Assembly (NCBI GenBank): GCA_017311185.1
Contig: JAESUZ010003530.1
Location: forward strand, 186,001-250,000
From: Proteles cristata cristata
Lineage: Eukaryota > Chordata > Mammalia > Carnivora > Hyaenidae
Length of the DNA stretch: 64,000 nt
Direction: 5' to 3'
The stretch's first letter is position 1. Every line of letters begins with the position of its first letter. A program made the position numbers and the translations under genes. The notes beneath the pieces are model-generated. The model had not been told where the DNA came from and ran no database searches. It saw only the letters and a program-made list of their open reading frames with translations. Positions 10,390 through 21,690 of this stretch are shown here, piece by piece.

Positions 10390-10920
10390 CTGCTCTTTGC
10401 CACAAAGGCCACACTGTTCTCCAGCCTGACTCGCCATTACTGGAAATTACTATTGGGGCCTGAGCCCTCCAACCTTGCCCTGGGCACGTCAGGAAACCCA
10501 GAATACCCTGCCTGTGGCCAGGGTGTAGCATCTTTGTGGCAAAGGAGCATTCCATGAATGGAAACTGCCAGCCTTTCCCTTCTGTGAGGAGAGGCAGGAT
10601 TTCATGTGAATGTGTGATGCCTGGCAGCGAGCCAAGAATAAGAGCAGGAAACCGGAGCCCAAGGGAGATAACTGCCATGAACATGGACGGGAGGGGCCAG
10701 GATAAACAGAGGACTTTCAATTTAGCAAAGCATTCGAGAGCCCGCTGGATTAAGGACAGCCCTCGGGGAGAGCCAGGGATATTAGGACAAGGGGGAGACA
10801 GCCTTGGGGGGGGGGGGAGAGTGGGGGGAGACTAAGTGCTGGTGGAGCGATTAAAGGGCGGAGCAAATGAGTAGGAAACCACAGAATCATACTAAACTCA
10901 AAAGCAGGCATCTGAAATGT
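10390..10920. other. unassigned non-coding DNA with poly-G run
   Basis: Includes a G12 run at 10806-10817 followed by another G6, which could form a G-quadruplex on the plus strand. No gene recognised. Confidence 0.5.
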
Positions 10921-10922
10921 GC

Positions 10923-10924
10923 GA

Positions 10925-10988
<64 letters not shown>

Positions 10989-10990
10989 AA
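10923..10990 (+). repeat. (GAAA)n microsatellite
   Basis: 17 uninterrupted tetranucleotide units. Confidence 0.98.
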
Positions 10991-11274
10991 TTATAAGGCC
11001 AAACATAGGCGGTCAGAGTTTATGCTTAGTAGCTGAAAGTATTTGAAACAACATTTTGGAATGAGAAACATATGAAATAAAAGGCAGCTGTCATTTGACT
11101 TAGCAGCTTGAGAAATGTGACTTGTTCCCAGGGGGATTGGGAGGAAGGAATAGCCAGAAAGAACGAGTTCAGAATTCTAAATGAAGATGTGGAGCTTTCC
11201 CCCACAGAAGGGCTTTCCCCCGTGTTTGACAGTTATGAACAAAATCAGAAATACCAGATTTCGTAAGGCCCATT
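10991..11274. other. unassigned non-coding DNA
   Basis: No repeat or gene recognised. Confidence 0.4.
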
Positions 11275-11289
11275 AGAATATCCAAATTG

Positions 11290-11515
11290 CTTTGGGGCGC
11301 CTGGGTGGCTTAGTCGGTTAAGCGTCCGACTTTCGCTTAGGTCATGATCTCGCGGTTCGTGGGTTCGAGCCCCGCGTGGGGCTCTGTGTTGACTGCCAGC
11401 TCAGAGCCTGGAGCCTGTTTCAGTCTGTGACTCCCTCTCTCTCTGACCGCCCTTGCTCACGCTGTCTCTCTCTCTCTCTACTAAAAATAAATAAAAAACA
11501 TAAAAAGAAAATTTA
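11290..11515 (+). mobile_element. young felid-type CAN SINE
   Basis: Near-consensus copy: GGCGCCTGGGTGGCTTAGTC, GATCTCGCGGTTCGTGGG with intact CpGs, CT-rich middle, A-rich tail. Perfect 15-bp TSD agaatatccaaattg at 11275-11289 and 11516-11530. Retained CpG sites and a perfect TSD mark a recent insertion. Confidence 0.97.
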
Positions 11516-11607
11516 AGAATATCCAAATTGTATTCTCCCTGCTCTACACCCATCTACACCCATTATAAATAAATCCCAGCCATCTAGCACCCATGCTCCA
11601 AGAACTT

Positions 11608-11725
11608 CACATATATTACCCCAGATTCTCCCAACAACCCTGAGAGTACTGTTGGGAAACTGAGGCAGAGCGTTTGCATAACTTACCCAAGGTCACATAC
11701 ACTGCTGGCAAGAGGCCAAGGACTA
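11608..11725 (-). repeat. MIR fragment
   Basis: Reverse MIR: CCCAACAACCCTGAGAGTAC, GGGAAACTGAGGCAGAG, ACTTACCCAAGGTCACA. Confidence 0.75.
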
Positions 11726-12589
11726 AACCCAAACCACTCTTTCTCCAGAAAAATTCCACCGCCCCGTGGAGAATCCCAAACCTAGGCTTTCTAGATGGTC
11801 CAATCCTGTTTTCAGAAGGGAAAGTGGAGCAAAGGAGAGGGACTCAATGTACATTGGAAGTGATGGGATTTGAGTGGAGTTCTATGGGCGTGGGAAGAGA
11901 AATCTTTAAGATGATCTATCCAGCTCCTCCATTTTAATGTCAGTGGATCCTTCCAATCTTGAGGCCAGGGCAGCAAGGTAGCACATTCTTCCAGCACAGT
12001 AGCACATATTTCTACCATTTGTGTACTCATTGTTCATTCAACAAACATTTTTCAAGGGCCAAGAACTATGTACTATGAAAATATTTTTCCAATAAGCAAC
12101 TAGAAGGTGCTTGATTTGTGTTTCCTTTTGATTTGATCTTTCTTTTTCATTTTAGTGCATTTCCACTTAATTCACTGAATCAGGTCCTCAAATGCTCCTT
12201 CAAAACCTCAGCTCAACTAATAATCAGCATACAGCTATCTTTAGAACATTTATGATCAAATAACAGTCCTTGGCTTTTTCCAGTTATAATTGTGTTTTCT
12301 GTTCAGTAACACTGGCAGCTCTGGAAGCATGTATTTTCTTTAGCAAATATGAATAGTGAAGGTCTCTTAGAGTCCCTTTTCTGAGCTGAGGAGAGTAATT
12401 GAAAGGGTGCTTTGTTAAAGGCTCTGAAAAAGCATGGACTGGACTTGAGTTTTATTAGAAATCTAGAAACCTAGGAAGGGGCAGTGGGGAGGCAAGGAAG
12501 AGAATAAAACCATATAAGTTTGCCAAATTCTAAAACATCTCTCCATTTGGTCAGACTAAGTGCCAGGTTCATGCTGGCCTACTCATCAA
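11726..12589. other. unassigned non-coding DNA
   Basis: Contains an L2/MIR-like tail reading TTCATTCAACAAACATTTTTC near 12030-12052 (minus strand). Otherwise nothing recognised. Confidence 0.45.
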
Positions 12590-12591
12590 TA

Positions 12592-13000
12592 AACTTGTGT
12601 GGTACAACAAATGACCCTAAAAAATACAGTGGCTGAAAATAATAAATGCATCATTTCTCACGATTCTGATCCTATGTTTGCTGAGTGGCTGTCTGAGCCT
12701 CGTTGGCCAGACCTGCCTTGCCTAGAATGCCACCTACATGCACATGTGTGAGACTCATCTGAGCTGAGAGGGACCCATCTCCTCTCAGGGGACAGCCTGG
12801 GCTTCATCATATACACATGGAGGGTTCTCAAGAGCAAGGAGGGCCAGTCCCAAAGGACAAACAGTTTTCAAGATTCTTCTTTCACATGTGCTACTACTGT
12901 CCCATTGCCCAAAGCCAAGTCAAATTCAAGGGGTGCAAAAACAGATTCTCCTCCTTAATGGGTGGATCTACAAAATATTGCCACCATTTTTTTTTTCTTA
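12592..13000 (-). repeat. ancient ERVL-type LTR remnant (tentative)
   Basis: Reads as the reverse of a widespread eutherian LTR: ACAACAAATGACCCTAAAA with ACAGTGGCTGAAAATAATAA, a degraded middle, then CAAATTCAAGGGGTGC and TTAATGGGTGGATC near the far end. The order and spacing fit one LTR of about 400 bp. No internal retroviral genes are present, so a solo LTR. I cannot assign the subfamily. Confidence 0.4.
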
Positions 13001-13650
13001 TTCCCTCAGCTGCTGGGAGTTTTGCAGGCTGAGGACCCTCAACTGTCAGCCTTCTCCAGAAATTGTTCTTTTTCTTCCAAAGAAAGCCACCTCTCTCAAG
13101 GACATTCCCATTTCTTCCCAGTGGCAGCCCGCAGTGGTAACTGGTCAATACAGAGACATAACAGTGTAGATTCTTGCCTAACCATGAGATAAATCTGAGG
13201 AGTCAGGTCAGTCTCAGAGCTCCCCAACAGTTAGCTGAGGCTTTTGTTGAACTCAAGTTGCAGTCTAACTCCACTTTCTGCCCAGTCCTGCTTCCCTCCC
13301 CTTCTACCACAGTGTCCATCCTAAGCACGCTCCCCAGTAGATTGATCACCATCTAATCTCTGTCCCAGCAGCTGCAAAGGGGGAAATCTGGGATTATGTC
13401 ACCTGTTGGCTGACAGGCAATGAGACCCCTCTTTCTGTTGACATGTGCAATGTGTTTAGCTCCTGACACAAGATGGCGGTGGAAGTGGTAAAATTGCCAT
13501 GAGTGGTGAAATGGAATGAGATCCTGGTGGAAGAAAAGGCATTAATGGGTGCCACATATCAGACTTTTGAAAAATACGGAGGAAATAGTCATTATAAAGT
13601 TAATGGAAGTACATGGCTATTGCTGGGGAATAATGTATGCTTTTAAAGAC
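13001..13650. other. unassigned non-coding DNA
   Basis: No repeat or gene recognised. Confidence 0.4.
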
Positions 13651-13658
13651 GACAACTG

Positions 13659-13896
13659 AGGGGCACCTGGGTGGCTCAGTCGGTTGAGCGTCCAACTTCG
13701 GCTCAGGTCCTGATCTCACAGTTCATGGGTTCGAGCTCCACATCAGGCTCTGTGCTGACAGCTAGCCCAGAGTCTGGAGCCTGCTTCAGATTCTGTATCT
13801 CCCTCTCTCTCTGACCCTCCTCTGCTCATGCTCTCTCGCTCTCTCTCTCTCTCTCTCTCAGAAATAAATAAGAAAAACATTTTAAAAATTAAAAAA
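13659..13896 (+). mobile_element. CAN-type SINE
   Basis: Head GGGCACCTGGGTGGCTCAGT, B-box-like GGGTTCGAGC, long pure CT stretch near 13825-13860, AGAAATAAATAAG tail and A-run. Flanks share only a weak imperfect repeat (gacaact / aacaaca). Confidence 0.92.
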
Positions 13897-14171
13897 AAAG
13901 AAAACAACAAATGTCTGAGAGTAACTAAAAGTCAACTAAAATCTAAGCAAAAAACACAAGAGCCTCTTTAGTGCCATATAAAGAAAAGCTTCATCTGCTG
14001 CAGCCAAAGGTTGGAACCCAAAACTGGAAGGAGTTTGGACCCTAATGCCTCTGTGAAGCGGAGTACAGTGTCAGCTTAGATTTTTCCATGAGAAAAGAAA
14101 TAAATGTCTACCTAGTTTAATATATCATTATTTTGGTTCCATTTCATATCTAGTCCATGTCATACCCTGCT

Positions 14172-14520
14172 TAGACTGAATGTCTCTGTTTCAGATTCAT
14201 GTATTAAAGCCAAGTCCCCAGTGTGGTAGTGTTAGAAGACGGGACTTTGGAGAGATGCTTAGCTACTAAGGATGGGACTCTCAGGAATGGAAGTAGTGTC
14301 TTTACAAAAGGGAGCCAGAGAGCTCCCCCCTCCTTCCACCATGTAGGGACACAGGGGGAAGGTGGCAGTCTGAAACCCGGAAGAGGGTCCTCACCAGAGC
14401 TCGACCATGACCTTGATCTTGGTCAGCCAGGTTCCAGAACTGTCAAAAATAAATTTCTGTTGTTGACAAGCCACCCAATTTATAGTATTTTATTAGAGCG
14501 GCCCAAACAGAATAAGTCAT
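14172..14520 (+). repeat. MaLR solo LTR (MST/MLT1-like)
   Basis: Ordered LTR landmarks: ATTCATGTATTAAAGCC, AGACGGGACTTTGGAGAG, GAGAGCTCCCCCCTCCTTCC, ACCATGTAGGGACACAGGG, GGTCCTCACCAGAGCTCG, AACTGTCAAAAATAAATTTC, GTATTTTATTAGAGCGGCCC. The AATAAA region matches the polyadenylation end of MaLR LTRs. No internal sequence. Confidence 0.75.
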
Positions 14521-15555
14521 ACCCTAAACATCAGAATGGAGCTTACTTCAGATCAGCCAAAAAGGAACAGAACTGGGGCTTCCAGTATAGCAGGGATGTG
14601 GCACCAACAGCTTCAGTCTCCATGTGCACACACCAGTGCCACAAGGCACACACAGTGCACCCACAGGCTGGGCTGGCTAGAAAGCTCTATAGAAGCCACA
14701 CAAAGTCTTCTGTACCCCGAATGTCTAAAAGGTTTACAAATGGGAAGTCTCGCTCTGCTCCTTACTAGAATACTTGCCTTGACCACACCTATTTAAGAAA
14801 TGTGCCAGATGATGTGTTTGCTCAGCTTACTACGAACAGCCAATCTTCCAGGTGACATCTGCACTTATACAAAAGCCTTCTGTAATCCCTTGGGCAAAGT
14901 TTGTCAGGAAGAGGGACAGGACCCCAGCAGCCACTGGCTAGTGGAGAAAGGAAGGTAGTGGGTGGTATTTCCAAGGTGCTGATCTAGCACGCTCCTTTTT
15001 TCTTTGGATGACAAGCCATTTGAGAAGTAGAAAGAAGAGTCTGATAAGGACCAATGTTATCAGCTTTCTGGCTGCCGATTAGAGAATAGCAGAGGTATGA
15101 AGCCAAAAGCAATACTTTACTCCTTCCCTCCTGAATTCAGTTTACACACCCAGTCCTCAGGTATAACTGTGAATTTCCTTGCACCACCACCACCCTGACA
15201 CCACCAGATGCAGGCAACCCCTCCCAGATGCCAGACCTGCCCTGAGCTGCTCACTCAAGGAGAAGGCAGGTGCAAAGAGAACACACACACATTGTGGACA
15301 AAGCCCATCTCAGAGAGTTCAGGAAGGACAATATTGTATTGTATATGTTCACTTTTCCTGGTCTCAATCTCACCAGTGAGATATGTCCCTTCTCCCCCTG
15401 GGGGAGGAATTAGTAAAGGGAAAAAAAAAGTAGAGATCTAGGACATAGGGGTATCAAAAGAGAGAGAAACAGAGGGTCCTTCTCTGCCAGAAGTTAGGGA
15501 TGGGTGAATCAGATATTAAAGAAACCAGTCATAGTACTGATCCTGGATGGGGAGA
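14521..15555. other. unassigned non-coding DNA
   Basis: A plus-strand ORF (14223-14768) runs out of the LTR into this region and has no domain. No repeat recognised. Confidence 0.4.
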
Positions 15556-15557
15556 TT

Positions 15558-15625
15558 AAGATAGCATTCATATCTACCATTTGTTGATCACTCACTATGT
15601 GTCAGACATTGTATTGAATAAACAG
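15558..15625 (-). repeat. MIR/L2-like fragment
   Basis: Short tract CATTTGTTGATCACTCACTATGTGTCAGACATTG, typical of the reversed 3' end shared by MIR and L2. Confidence 0.5.
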
Positions 15626-16069
15626 CCTGAAAAATTGGGCTCAATCTGGTCTCCTGCCAACATGCCAAGGGGGTAAGGGGATGCTGAACGTACCCAGGAT
15701 CTAATTCGAAGAGGCTTGCACTATCCAAAGATGGAACTGTTTAAGCATGAATAAATACAATAACTGAAATGGATTGAAAACTATATTTAATCTGTGAGTT
15801 TCAATGATACTTCTCAGAAAACCTTAATTGCTCGCTGCTGGAGGATGCCAACGAACTAGCTCCATGTTCATAAAGCTGGTAAGTGAAGAAAAAGTATCAA
15901 GCATTTATTCTAATTCTTCAATATGAACTATGCTACTAGGTAACCAAATAGTAGATGAGGCAAAGCCTCTTTTTTAAAAAGATATTCCACCTAATAAGTG
16001 AAGAAGGGATTATAGGATTCAAAACCTAATCATTTTGCAAGCCCTGATATTAATAAACTTCTTCATTGA
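15626..16069. other. unassigned non-coding DNA
   Basis: AT-rich; no repeat or gene recognised. Confidence 0.4.
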
Positions 16070-16074
16070 GCATC

Positions 16075-16788
16075 AATAGCTGCTACATCCACAAAAAAAG
16101 ACACCCGGACATATATCTCTGGTAGAAGAACACATCACCGTCTATGAAGTGGACTTGACAAGAGAAATCAAATCTAACAAGATCAAAGATCAAGACACTT
16201 TATCCAAAAACTAATTCACACACGAATACCCCATTAGTGAGTCCCATCTGGGAAACTCAACAGGACAAACAACCCAACATCTTTAAGAAATAAGTTGCAG
16301 GGGGGAAAAAATAAAGATGGAGACAAAACTCTAGAGATTTCATCAACAAATCACAATATGTGGACCTTATTTGGATGCTGACACAAACCAACTGTTAATG
16401 AAAAAAAATCTGTGAAACATTTATGAGACAACTGGAAATATAAACATTGGCTGATTATTTGATGATATTAAGGAATCATTGTCAACATATTTAAGTGATA
16501 ATAAGATTGTGATTGTGTCAACTGTCTGCTAACTGTGTTAACTGTTTAAAAAAATTTCTAATATTTTAGAGATGGGCACTGAAATATTTACAGATGCAAT
16601 GAAATGATCTGGAATTTGCTTCAAAATAATATTGGGGGGAGATTAGGTAGAAGTATAGACAAAACTAGGCTGGCCATAACTTGATCATTGTTGAAGCCAC
16701 GTGATGGTACATGAAGATTTATTATATGAATCTGAGTATTTTTTGTGAATGTTTGAAATTTTCCACAATAAAAGTTAAAAGAAAAATA
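16075..16788 (+). repeat. old L1-like 3' end
   Basis: Contains phrases common to the 3' UTR of old mammalian L1s: GGACCTTATTTGGATGCTGA, AACATTTATGAGACAACTGG, TGATATTAAGGAATCATTGT, GAATTTGCTTCAAAATAAT, TGATGGTACATGAAG, ending GAAATTTTCCACAATAAAAG and an A-rich tail. Subfamily not assigned. Confidence 0.55.
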
Positions 16789-17560
16789 TTCAAAGGGAAC
16801 TGATTTGGCGGGTGGGTAACCTGTGGCAAGAAAGAGTTTGTGCTTGACAGCCTTATGTTTGGATTGGAGCACGAGCTCAGCTAGGGGTTGGAACTCCAGG
16901 AAGTGGGAAGGAAGCACTAGGTAGATGGTCAGGTTCACTGAGGAGCTCCAACAACAGCATTAAAACTGGACTACAGTCCCAAGCACCAGGCAGGAATATC
17001 AACAGAAAGACCTAGAGAGAGATGGGGAGAGATCAGCATGGTAGACACATAGACACTTGCTGCTTATGGCTGCCAGACTAATTTCCAGACCCCACCCACT
17101 GGCAGACACAGGGCACTCAATGTACTGCCAACACTGTGTAGATTGATTCCAGAACTGGGCGGGACTGAGCTTGCCAGCAAAGGTCCCCCATGCCTACAGT
17201 TGAGCTTGGCAGGATAAAGGCAGATTGTAGTACCTGCTGTGCCTCAACCCACTGAGACATATTTAGGATTGAACGGGAAAGCACATAACAGAAAGGTTTG
17301 ATTGCCTACCTTCTCTTTCTGGGAAAAGTTCTCAGCCTCCATGCGGTTGAGAGCACCATGTTGGAACCACATAACTCCACCCCTTCGGCCACAGCTGAAT
17401 GTTCCAAGAATGAACACCTAACCCAAGGGGGAAAAAATTCATAGACTTAGCTTAGTCCACCACATTCCTCCGCAAGTACTGGAACAAGTAAACTAAGAAA
17501 CCAAGATTAATAACTGCGAACCACACCATCACACAATACAGGCATCGAGCTTATAAGGTC
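16789..17560. other. unassigned non-coding DNA
   Basis: No repeat or gene recognised. Confidence 0.4.
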
Positions 17561-17564
17561 ATTG

Positions 17565-17912
17565 CAATGCACTGAATTTTTCTGTCCCCTGAAAACTCAT
17601 GTTGAAACCAAATCCCCAACATGACAGTGTTTAAAGGTCAGCCTTTAGGATGTAACTAGGCCATGAAGGTGGAGCCCTCATGAATGGGATTTGAGCCTTT
17701 AAAAGAGACCCCAAAGAGTTCCCTCACCTCTTTCTGCCATGTGAGGGCACAAAGAGGAGTTGACAGTCTGCAGCCCGGAAGGGAGTCCTCACCAGAATCT
17801 AACCGTGCTGGCACCATGATCTCGGACTTCCAGCCTCCAGAAACTTCTGTTGTTTATAACCCTCTCCGTCTGTGGTATTTTATTAAAGCAGCCTGAACAG
17901 AGTCAGACTGTT
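17565..17912 (+). repeat. MaLR solo LTR (MST/MLT1-like)
   Basis: Second copy of the family seen at 14172: ACTCATGTTGAAACC, AATCCCCAACATGACAG, GGTGGAGCCCTCATGAATGG, AAAAGAGACCCCAAAGAG, CCATGTGAGGGCACA, GAGTCCTCACCAGAATC, ATCTCGGACTTCCAGCC, GTATTTTATTAAAGCAGCC. No internal region. Confidence 0.85.
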
Positions 17913-18194
17913 GTGTATTCCCACAGTACATATGTAGGTTTGGCTCCAGTTTACTTGTGTGACTTTGGTGTCCTTGAACTCCCATTCTCCTAATATGGGA
18001 GTAATAAGGGTAATGATTTCAATGCTCATTTCATGGGGATAAAATGAAAATATTTATAAAATACTTCTATAGTAAAAGTTCAATAACTATGAGTTATCAT
18101 GAATATTTCTAGCAGGGTTAATACTACCCTAGGCTATGACCATGTTTGGCCACATGAGAGCAAAGGAAGCCGGTCACAAGAGACTAGGATTCTA

Positions 18195-18400
18195 GCGCAG
18201 GTTGAACACTTCTCAGCACCAGGCACTGTGTACTTTGTTTGAAAAGTAGCAACCCACGAAAACCTCACAACAACCCCAGAGCCTGGCAATGTTCACTTCA
18301 CCAATGAGGAAACTGAGGCATAAACTGATTTGCCAAAGGTTTAGGAAGTGGCAGCGGTGGGAATGAAGATCGGCATTTTGTTTCTGAGGCTACATCCTTC
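18195..18400 (-). repeat. MIR
   Basis: Reverse MIR: CACCAGGCACTGTGTAC, CCTCACAACAACCCCAGAG, CCAATGAGGAAACTGAGGC, then a degraded CCAAAGG...GGAAGTGGCAG block. Confidence 0.75.
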
Positions 18401-19355
18401 ACCACTCTGTGACTACTTCATTAGGCAGGCAAGCAAACTGAGGCTCAGGGAAGATCCTGCAGCCCCGAGAAATTGGTAGGGGGATATGGGGTAGGGACCC
18501 AAAATCCAGAGAGTCTGACTTGTGACCCTGACGTTCAACCCCAGGTCCTGGGAGGCCCAAGAGAAATAACCTGGTGAGTCCTTGACTGATCCTCCTTCAT
18601 CTGAGTGAAGCTTTCTGTTCTGAGTTCTGACTAAAACAACGGGAATCCTGATGAGCTTCAGTCACCCACATTAGATCCTGTGCACCAAACCTCTGCCCAA
18701 GGGGCTCTGGTGCCAGGAAAAACATCATGACATGGGTATTACAGCTCAAATGTCTGGTTTTTCTAGTGGAAGCTCATCCCATCCCTGGCCCATCTAACTG
18801 CTGCTCCTATATGGCAAGTCCTCGTTAACCAGAATAAACCCTCCACTCCCCTGCACAAAGAAGGCCTTGTCCGAGAGAGTGGTCAACACGTGACCAGAAC
18901 AAGATGTAGTGTGGATAATTCTCTCTTGAGAAAACATCCCTTCAGGCACAAGTCACAAAATAAACAGAGACAGGGCAAAACCACTAACAAGAGAAAAATT
19001 GGAAAGCCGAAATGTTAAGGACAGAGCAAAAAGAGCTTTTTAAATGAGACCAGACTAAAAAATAAAGACCTTCTCCTTCCCCTTGCCTGTTTTTCCACCT
19101 ATCACCTCCAGCTTTCAAGTTTTTTTTCAAAAGCCATTAAAAAAAACCATAAAATTTTCCATCTGAGACAAAAGTTGTCAAATGGGAAGGAAAAAATGGG
19201 GCAAAGAATACCAATTGTCAAATCTCTGAAGCTAACTGGTTGACCTTAGCCATCTCCAGTTTTATACAGAGAAACCCCCGGCCCTACACCCATACCCAAG
19301 AACCAACAACTGGGAAACTATATAATGGCACATAAAACTTGAAAAGCCAACATGG
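18401..19355. other. unassigned non-coding DNA
   Basis: Possible second short MIR tract at 18430-18450 (AAACTGAGGCTCAGGG). Otherwise nothing recognised. Confidence 0.4.
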
Positions 19356-19373
19356 GTTTAAAAAGATAAAGTA

Positions 19374-19607
19374 GGGGCGCCTGGGTGGCTTAGTCGGTTA
19401 AGCGTCCGACTTTCGCTTAGGTCATGATCTCGCGGTTCGTGGGTTCGAGCCCCGCGTCGGGCTCTGTGCTGACTGCCAGCTCAGAGCCTGGAGCCTGTTT
19501 CAGTCTGACTCCCTCTCTCTCTGACCCTCCCCTGCTCACGCTGTCTCTCTCTCTCTCTCTCCTAGAAATAAATAAAACATTTTAAAAAAATTAAAAATAA
19601 ATAAAAA
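19374..19607 (+). mobile_element. young felid-type CAN SINE
   Basis: Near-consensus copy with CTTAGTCGGTTAAGCGTCCG, intact CpGs and a long A-rich tail of AATAAATAAAA units. TSD aaaaagataaa at about 19360-19371 and 19608-19619. Confidence 0.96.
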
Positions 19608-19669
19608 TAAAAAGATAAAAGAGGATGATCCTCTTTAAAGAAGACAACAGCTAAGTGTAGCAAAGGCAT

Positions 19670-19908
19670 TCCATTTGAGTTTACAGACAGAAGTGCCATA
19701 ACTCCAAAATCAGGAAGCTCTGGGACCACATATGGGCCCTGCCAGGCAGCAGCTAATGACCTTGAGCAAGTTACTTAGCTTTTCTGGGCTTCATTTTCTT
19801 CATCTATATAATGAGGGTGATAAAAATAGCACCTACCTCAGAGGATTGCTGTGAAGATTCACGCACAGTGGCAAACTGGACACACTCCATAGATGTTCAC
19901 TATCATTT
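19670..19908 (+). repeat. MIR
   Basis: Forward MIR: ATGACCTTGAGCAAGTTACTTAGC, GGGCTTCATTTTCTTCATC, AATGAGGGTGATAAAAATAG, CACCTACCTCAGAGGATTGC. Confidence 0.85.
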
Positions 19909-20334
19909 TTATAATGTAATTATCTAATTATTTTGTGATTATTATGACATGATTGTAAAAAAGTGAGGAAAACCAAAGTTGTACCAAGAGCTAAAGCAGC
20001 ATATGTGACTGTGGGTTCTATGGAAAACTTCAAAGCAAAATGGGAGCACACACACAAGTTAACACACCTCAAGAGGGTGGGGCGCATCAGGCCTCCTTTA
20101 TACAGACTTCCCTGGAGAAAGGTAGACTTTGTGGAATGACCTGTATTGTTGTCGTCAATGTAGCCATGCTTGCAGTGATTGGTGTCTACATTCTTCAAGG
20201 TGCAAAAGCAATGCTTGCTTTTGGGTGAGCTGCTAAAACAGGAGCTCCGGAAGCCCTCAGTGGAGGGTTGAGCCAACAGGTAGCCTCTGTTCCATCACCC
20301 TCGACTTTCCAGAAGGGCTCCTGGCATAGCAGGA

Positions 20335-20570
20335 GTGGCCTCCTAGTGTTGTGGTTAAACAAACCAGCAGTGGAATTCCACCAGCCTGGGGTCAATTCTC
20401 TCTAATGCATTAGCTAGATGCACAGCCTTAGACAAATCGCTTCACATATCAGAGCCTCAGCTGCTCCAACTACCTCATGGCAGTAGGGGTCCCACCACAT
20501 CAGTTTGTGGAGAATTCGATGAGATAATACACCCCTTGGTATGGAGCCTGACCCAGAATAACCACCACTT
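20335..20570 (+). repeat. MIR
   Basis: Forward MIR, degraded: GTGTTGTGGTTAAACAA, CCTTAGACAAATCGCTTCA, CAGAGCCTCAGCTGC, TCGATGAGATAATACACC. Confidence 0.6.
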
Positions 20571-21475
20571 AAAGGGTGACTCTTATTTTCATTGGAAGAC
20601 ACGAGAGCTTTCTAGCTTAGAAACTATCAAGCCCATCAACAGCCCAAAAAACAAGAACATCAAAAGCAGAGATTTCAAGATCAGTTGGAGATTAGAACCT
20701 GCAACTCTCTTCACATAACAAACATCCAGATGTTGAGGCTAGGGTGGACTGAAATGCCGATAGCAAAGAACATAATATTCCCAATCATCAAAAGTGAACA
20801 ATGCAGGCAAACGTTTCTGGGTGTTCATTAAAACTTAACAGGGTAGTGCTGAAATTCCAGGAGGAAGGACACAAGTTCAACTGACTGTCCGCTAGTCTGC
20901 CAAATGCCTTTTCCAACAGCTTGACTCACAACCACACATCTTCAGTTGAAAGAACACCATTTAAAAAGCCATCTGAGAAGGGCCTGGCCAGGAAAGGAAA
21001 GTCACTTTCCATGGATCAACAAAAAAGAATCTCCTCCCTGCAGCCAAAGCCTCCCACTACTCCTTTCACCAATTAGTGAAAATACAACCTTGATCTCAAA
21101 GCCAAAGTCAACTGCTTCCCTTCATGTGAATTTCACCAATGATTGAGCAATACCAACACCTGAGTCCCCTTCGGGTGTTCTCTCCCCAGGGATGGGCTCC
21201 AAGGCTACATTTAATACTGCAAATTAAAGTCCCGATACTGCATCTTGGAAGAACATAGAAGAACATAGAAGAACAAAAGAAGGATATTTCCATACAGAAT
21301 CTTTCTCTGAAACAGGGAATGGCAAAACAAGAAAAACGCTCAATAAATGCACAGCGTGGGAGCCATGAAGAAGACTTGGTTATACGGATGCACACTTGAG
21401 AGCCAAGTGAAGGAGAAGGGGAAAAGAACTCAGGAAGTCACACAAGGAAACAGGACAGTATATTCATAGCCATTG
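20571..21475. other. unassigned non-coding DNA
   Basis: A 10-11-bp unit (AGAACATAGA) is repeated three times near 21250-21280. No gene or repeat family recognised. Confidence 0.4.
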
Positions 21476-21477
21476 CA

Positions 21478-21690
21478 GATTAGCCCCTAAAATTTAGCAG
21501 CTTAAAACAGTAACAAATATTTATTCTCTCACCCAGTTCCTGTGGGTCCAGAACTCTGGAGCACCCCAGCTAGGCAATTCTAACTTACCTGAACTTACAG
21601 CTCTCTACTCCAGGCTACAGCCACCTCCTCCCCCAACCACCTCAGCCCCAACATATAGTTCAAAGCAGGGGTCCATCTCCCAAGAGCAGT
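21478..21690 (-). repeat. ancient ERVL-type LTR remnant (tentative)
   Basis: Short match to the same LTR family as 12592-13000: AGCCCCTAAAATTTAGCAGC, TTAAAACAGTAACAAATATTTA, CTCACCCAGTTCCTGTGGGT. Only the first part survives. Confidence 0.35.

Noticed and set aside
11290..11370. tRNA-like sequence with A- and B-box motifs
   Set aside because: It is the tRNA-derived head of a CAN SINE; the same head recurs in all SINE copies, so no separate tRNA genes are called.
14223..14768. 181-codon plus-strand ORF
   Set aside because: First two-thirds lie in a MaLR LTR; no known domain.
14172..17912. The two plus-strand MaLR LTRs as the ends of one provirus
   Set aside because: They are diverged from each other, and the DNA between shows old L1, MIR and unassigned sequence rather than retroviral gag-pol; treated as independent solo LTRs.
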